Shown here in pieces: positions 60,800 through 64,000 of a stretch of DNA of 64,000 nucleotides. Position 1 is the stretch's first letter. Each line of letters opens with the position of its first letter. The DNA is from an uncultured Lachnospiraceae bacterium (GTDB lineage Bacteria > Bacillota > Clostridia > Lachnospirales > Lachnospiraceae). Location of the stretch: positions 1 through 64,000 of the forward strand of contig CAMNSD010000002.1 of assembly GCA_946554445.1 (NCBI GenBank). Reading direction: 5' to 3'. The notes below the pieces were generated by a model. It made no database searches and was not told the origin of the DNA. It saw only the letters and a list, made by a program, of their open reading frames with translations. The position numbers and the translations under genes were made by a program.

Positions 60800-61657
60800 C
60801 TATATCCCCGGCACATAAGCCCTACGATATTCACTGGGGGAACATCCCAATTCTTTATGAAATACCTTACTAAAATAAAACACATCTGCATATCCTGTCA
60901 ACTGTGCAATCTCCGTCACAGTCTTGTCCGACTCCATCAACAACTGTTTGGCCCTACCAAGTCGGAGTGTCCTCTGATACTCCCGGATTGTCTGTCCCAT
61001 TGTTTCCTTAAAAAGTGTACCTGCATACTTATAAGATAATCCACAGACCTTCTCTATCTCTCCCGCTGTAAAATCTTCTATATAATGTGCCTGTATATAT
61101 TCCTGCATTTGCCGAACATAAGAATCACTTACCACAGCATCCTGTGCGCTCTGCGTACATGCTAAGAAAATCTGCCACAGCCACACTGAGGCCTGCGGAA
61201 TATTACCGTGTACATGCGCATCTATCAGTTTCTCGAAATTTCTTTCAATCCGGTTCTCCCTCACATCATCCGTCAGTTTAGGAAGTATAATATACTTCTT
61301 GCCCTGTTCTTTTTCCAAAGATACTCGCTTATCATAATACACGCCCCTCGGCAGTTCTTCCATCCCATCCTCAGGTTCTTCACAATAAAAATGAGCATAA
61401 TACCACGCCGATCCCTGTTCAAAAGGCTTTTCACCCCAGTGATGTACGCCGCTCTTTAAGAAAAAAAGCTGATTCGGTAGAATAGAATAACGCTCACCAT
61501 CCTCAATAATCTCCATGGAACCCCGCAATAAATAAATTGCCACGTGAAACGGAACCGTCCTGTCCGCGTGAACCATCTCACTTAGCGTAACACTGTAGTC
61601 GGCTTCACATATAAACGGCATGGCATTACAGGGGATTTTAAGAGCATGTCTGTCCAT
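60800..61657 (-). CDS. AraC-family transcriptional regulator
   Basis: A 285-aa regulator with a cupin N-terminus (PFHVAIYLLRGSMEIIEDG, NQLFFLKSGVHHW) and helix-turn-helix motifs (TAGEIEKVCGLSYKYAGTLFKETMG and VTEIAQLTGYADVFYFSKVFHKELG). It may control the GH43 gene that enters from the right edge, on the same strand; distance makes this tentative. Confidence 0.85.
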   Translation of the reverse strand: MDRHALKIPCNAMPFICEADYSVTLSEMVHADRTVPFHVAIYLLRGSMEIIEDGERYSILPNQLFFLKSGVHHWGEKPFEQGSAWYYAHFYCEEPEDGMEELPRGVYYDKRVSLEKEQGKKYIILPKLTDDVRENRIERNFEKLIDAHVHGNIPQASVWLWQIFLACTQSAQDAVVSDSYVRQMQEYIQAHYIEDFTAGEIEKVCGLSYKYAGTLFKETMGQTIREYQRTLRLGRAKQLLMESDKTVTEIAQLTGYADVFYFSKVFHKELGCSPSEYRRAYVPGI

Positions 61658-61735
61658 CTGGGAATGTCCTTTCTCTAAATTGTGAAGAGTACTATATACA
61701 GTTTAGCATATTAAAAAATAATTCGCTCAGAAACA

Positions 61736-61765
61736 TTGACAACTCCCTAAAGAATGTTGTATTAT
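61736..61765 (+). promoter_or_regulatory. tRNA-Pro promoter
   Basis: TTGACA (61736-61741) and TATTAT (61760-61765), spacer 18 nt, ending 17 nt before the tRNA. Confidence 0.65.
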
Positions 61766-61782
61766 CTTAATTGTTCATAAAT

Positions 61783-61856
61783 CGAAGCGTGGCTCAGTTT
61801 GGTAGAGCGCTGCGTTCGGGACGCAGAGGTCGCAGGTTCAAATCCTGTCGCTTCGA
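61783..61856 (+). tRNA. tRNA-Pro (anticodon CGG)
   Basis: 74 nt. Acceptor arms CGAAGCG and CGCTTCG pair fully, the anticodon stem CTGCG/CGCAG holds the loop TTCGGGA with anticodon CGG (61817-61819), and the T arm GCAGG/CCTGT carries TTCAAAT. The 3' CCA is not encoded. It reads CCG codons. A terminator follows at once. Confidence 0.97.
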
Positions 61857-61862
61857 CGATAA

Positions 61863-61899
61863 AAACACCGGTTTCCTGAAGAATCCGGTGTTTTTTATT
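61863..61899 (+). terminator. tRNA-Pro terminator
   Basis: AAACACCGG (61863-61871) pairs with CCGGTGTTT (61885-61893), then more T. Confidence 0.85.
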
Positions 61900-61944
61900 T
61901 ACTATATAATTCCTTTACTCATCACTCCCAAACGCAGCCTGTAA

Positions 61945-62925
61945 TCAAAACATTGCCGACCAGTACTGGAACATTCTGTTAATACTTCCTGTGTTATTGG
62001 CCTTTAACAGATCAAGTACCATTCCATTTTTGCTACCGCCCGAAGCATAATTTACCAACAGATTCTGCAAGCTGTCAAAAATATTTTTGGCATTGTCCTC
62101 TTTATTCATCAATTTATCAAAGAGCGCCTGATAATCTTCTTTTAGCCCCTTTTCCTCCTGTTCCGTATGTGTTACTCTCCCAATCTGCTGGTACGCCTTC
62201 GTCCGGTCCTGGGCCTGCCGCACACCTGCGCTTACACCTGTTGCATTTGGTGCAGAAATACTTTTCATGCTTTCACTATACAAATCCATGCTGTTTTTAT
62301 GATTAGCAACCAGTTTACTATTATAGCTTTCATATTCTTTAATCAGATCTTTAAAGGCATCCCGCATTCCCTCGGATACATAAGTCTCCGCAAAATAGTT
62401 CAGTGCATTAACGGAAGAGACCAGATCCAGTTTTGCCGCTTCATGAGACATACTGCTATCCCAGCGTCCCGCATCCAAAGGTCCCCGGATGCTATCCATG
62501 CCAGAAGTAATATTTTTCAGCATATCCTCCATCTTCCCTGCCTGTTCATCGTCCATATCACGAAAGAACCCTTTGTCATAAAGGAATTTGCTAAACACCA
62601 GATATTGTGTCGGTTCATTTTTACTCAAGTCTCCCCGATAGTCAAACGGACTCCAGGGATTCTCCGCCTCCAATTTTTCTTTCTCTGCCCGCTGTGCTTC
62701 TTTCCGCTCTGCCACCTGCGCCATAAACTCCTGCGAATCCGGCGAAATATCAACCGTAAACTTCTCGGCATGAATACCCATATCTTCGTAAGTCTTCTTA
62801 CGCTCCTCCGGAGTTTGCGTTCTTTCTGCCTGCTGCGCCTCTGCCATTGTCCGATCTTTACGGCTGTCAGCTTTCTTTTCCCTGACTCCTGCATAATTTG
62901 ACAAATTAATATCCATATAACTCAT
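61945..62925 (-). CDS. Hydrophilic helical protein, unknown
   Basis: A 326-aa, Lys/Glu/Ser-rich protein with no signal peptide or membrane helix. The first 85 residues are highly charged (KKADSRKDRTMAEAQQAE), followed by a segment with WSPFDYRGDLSKNEPTQYLVFSK and a long helical remainder with few hydrophobic blocks. I recognise no domain. ATG at 62925 is chosen from GGAAAGGTGGT just upstream. It is flanked by tRNA-Pro and the edge GH43 gene, with no operon partner. Confidence 0.75.
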   Translation of the reverse strand: MSYMDINLSNYAGVREKKADSRKDRTMAEAQQAERTQTPEERKKTYEDMGIHAEKFTVDISPDSQEFMAQVAERKEAQRAEKEKLEAENPWSPFDYRGDLSKNEPTQYLVFSKFLYDKGFFRDMDDEQAGKMEDMLKNITSGMDSIRGPLDAGRWDSSMSHEAAKLDLVSSVNALNYFAETYVSEGMRDAFKDLIKEYESYNSKLVANHKNSMDLYSESMKSISAPNATGVSAGVRQAQDRTKAYQQIGRVTHTEQEEKGLKEDYQALFDKLMNKEDNAKNIFDSLQNLLVNYASGGSKNGMVLDLLKANNTGSINRMFQYWSAMF

Positions 62926-63041
62926 ACCACCTTTCCCCCTTTCTTTATCAAATGTTCTTTTATATAAAATCCGTTTCATAAATATATATTTTTTATCGGT
63001 ATTTTTCACTATTTTTATTAGTTTTTAATAACTAAAAACGC

Positions 63042-63092
63042 CCGAAGGCATACTCTGTCAGCCATAGTCAGCTTCACAATGTATGCCTTCGG
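63042..63092 (-). terminator. Terminator of the edge GH43 gene
   Basis: CCGAAGGCATAC (63042-63053) and GTATGCCTTCGG (63081-63092) form a perfect 12-bp stem with a 27-nt loop, followed by GCGTTTTTAG on the minus strand. Confidence 0.8.
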
Positions 63093-63155
63093 TTCTATCT
63101 TATCCCCTTTTACAAGAATAGTATACTACAAGAAGTGCTACCGAAGTGCTACTCC

Positions 63156-64000
63156 TCAACAAGATTTAGTACCCTGATATAAAAATTTTTTATAAATCGC
63201 TTCTTTTTTTGTCTCATTTCCGGAAAAAGCATATAGTCCCACGGTACAGCCTACGAAACCGCCTGCAATTTCCGTTGAGAGACTGTGAATGTCAATCTCC
63301 CGCGCCACATTTATTTCTGCTTTGTCACAGATTCCTTTGACCGCAGCAGTAAGCCCATTGACTTTCAGAGAAATTTTTATCTCCTCCTGCGCATCTGCCA
63401 ACGTATTCTGCGCTATCAGTTTCTCTTCCAGATTCCGGCACAGATATACCCGCAGGATGATTCCGCCGTCAGCCTCTCTTGTAAGCGCCGTCCGCAGATA
63501 ATATGCATTGTTCTGCAACAAGACAATCCCCGTTTCCTGCTCTTGTAAAATACTGTCCGCATCCACGACAGCTTCCGCCTGGAAGCAGTGATGCTGCTGA
63601 CGGATTCCCACATAGGTGGGAGAAGTTTCCTCTGTCAGGGCATGGATTCCATACCGCAGCATTAGTCCTTTCCCCGGATACAAATGATACATTTGCTGAT
63701 CCGGATTCCTGAGATATACGAACTCATATCCCAGTTCTTTCATTTCTCCGAAATGATATACATGCTTATCTTCCACCGCCGATTTCTCAGGCTTCCATTC
63801 CCGCAGATTGACTTCCACTTCCTCTGTCAGCCTGCCAATTCCGGGATTAACTACTGGCCAGCCGTTTTCCCAGACAACCTTAGCTAAGAAGGTCTCCCTG
63901 CCAAGGGTTGTATAGCCGTCAATGGGGCGCATCGCCAGCATGACCATATACCACTCTCCCGATGGCGTCTCTACCAAGTCTCCATGTCCCACACACTGAA
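63156..64000 (-). CDS. GH43 beta-xylosidase/arabinofuranosidase, C-terminal part (cut by the window edge)
   Basis: The visible 281 residues begin in the last propeller blade, with VGHGDLVETPSGEWYMVMLAMRPIDG and LGRETFLAKVVWENGWPVV, typical of GH43_11/12-type enzymes, and continue into the C-terminal beta-sandwich domain (HLYPGKGLMLRYG, PTYVGIRQQHHCFQAEAVV). The frame is open to the right edge, so the start and catalytic residues lie outside. It probably removes xylose or arabinose from xylan or arabinan side chains. It has its own terminator. Confidence 0.87.
   Translation of the reverse strand, partial: QCVGHGDLVETPSGEWYMVMLAMRPIDGYTTLGRETFLAKVVWENGWPVVNPGIGRLTEEVEVNLREWKPEKSAVEDKHVYHFGEMKELGYEFVYLRNPDQQMYHLYPGKGLMLRYGIHALTEETSPTYVGIRQQHHCFQAEAVVDADSILQEQETGIVLLQNNAYYLRTALTREADGGIILRVYLCRNLEEKLIAQNTLADAQEEIKISLKVNGLTAAVKGICDKAEINVAREIDIHSLSTEIAGGFVGCTVGLYAFSGNETKKEAIYKKFLYQGTKSC

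Noticed and set aside
61857-63155. Integrated element at the tRNA-Pro 3' end
   Set aside because: No integrase, no second copy of the tRNA 3' end in the window and no composition change that I can see.

Overview
The window looks like chromosome from an anaerobic, spore-lineage Firmicute of the Lachnospiraceae type. The evidence is a mazG-hup-rqcP-yabP-yabQ-divIC-spoIIE-tilS-hpt-ftsH block, a CotS-like kinase, a reverse-rubrerythrin/rubredoxin/PerR peroxide operon, GGAGG-type ribosome binding sites, and many carbohydrate genes. I see no phage block, insertion sequence, rRNA or CRISPR array. Most genes lie on the minus strand. I cannot name a genus from sequence alone.

Layout. 1-900: a complete-looking type I toxin-antitoxin locus too small for routine gene calling, then an orphan HicB-like gene. 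0.9-6.6 kb: AI-2E-type transporter, pseudouridine synthase, OmpR-type two-component pair, and the PerR/rubrerythrin/rubredoxin operon. 6.6-17.1 kb: an arabinan utilisation locus with solute-binding lipoprotein, two permeases, YesL, exo-acting GH43, chemoreceptor, and two further GH43 arabinanase-like enzymes. 17.1-19.6 kb: a sigma/RsgI-like anti-sigma pair with a secreted Cys/His-rich repeat protein. 20-23 kb: an HPr-like protein, class II aldolase, PfkB kinase and Hsp20. 24-32.5 kb: two more sigma/membrane-partner modules (one with a VWA lipoprotein, one whose partner resembles the FtsX extracellular domain), threonine aldolase, an Rpn nuclease with an apparent intragenic start, and a GNAT. 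32.5-49.6 kb: MGMT-like protein, transglutaminase, GH13, the sporulation/division/tRNA-modification block, MazG, a PEGA lipoprotein, CotS-like kinase and CCA transferase. 49.6-64 kb: GH3, a BcrA/LanF-type ABC exporter, GH127 beta-L-arabinofuranosidase, three AraC-family regulators, HAD and HD proteins, a second HPr-like small protein, tRNA-Pro(CGG), an unknown 326-aa protein, and a GH43 cut by the right edge.

How the genes fit together. GH43 enzymes should trim arabinan outside and inside the cell, the ABC system should import oligosaccharides, GH127 should handle beta-L-arabinofuranosides, and the chemoreceptor may steer cells to the substrate. The three sigma modules each have a candidate ECF-type promoter with a 16-nt spacer in front of the module, so each may be autoregulated. 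The strongest candidates for new biology are the Cys-hexad/His-rich secreted protein with its sigma/RsgI pair, the sigma/FtsX-ECD-like pair, the Rpn gene with a nested start, and the 10-G tract in the arabinan-binding lipoprotein. All functions are inferred from sequence; no database search was run.
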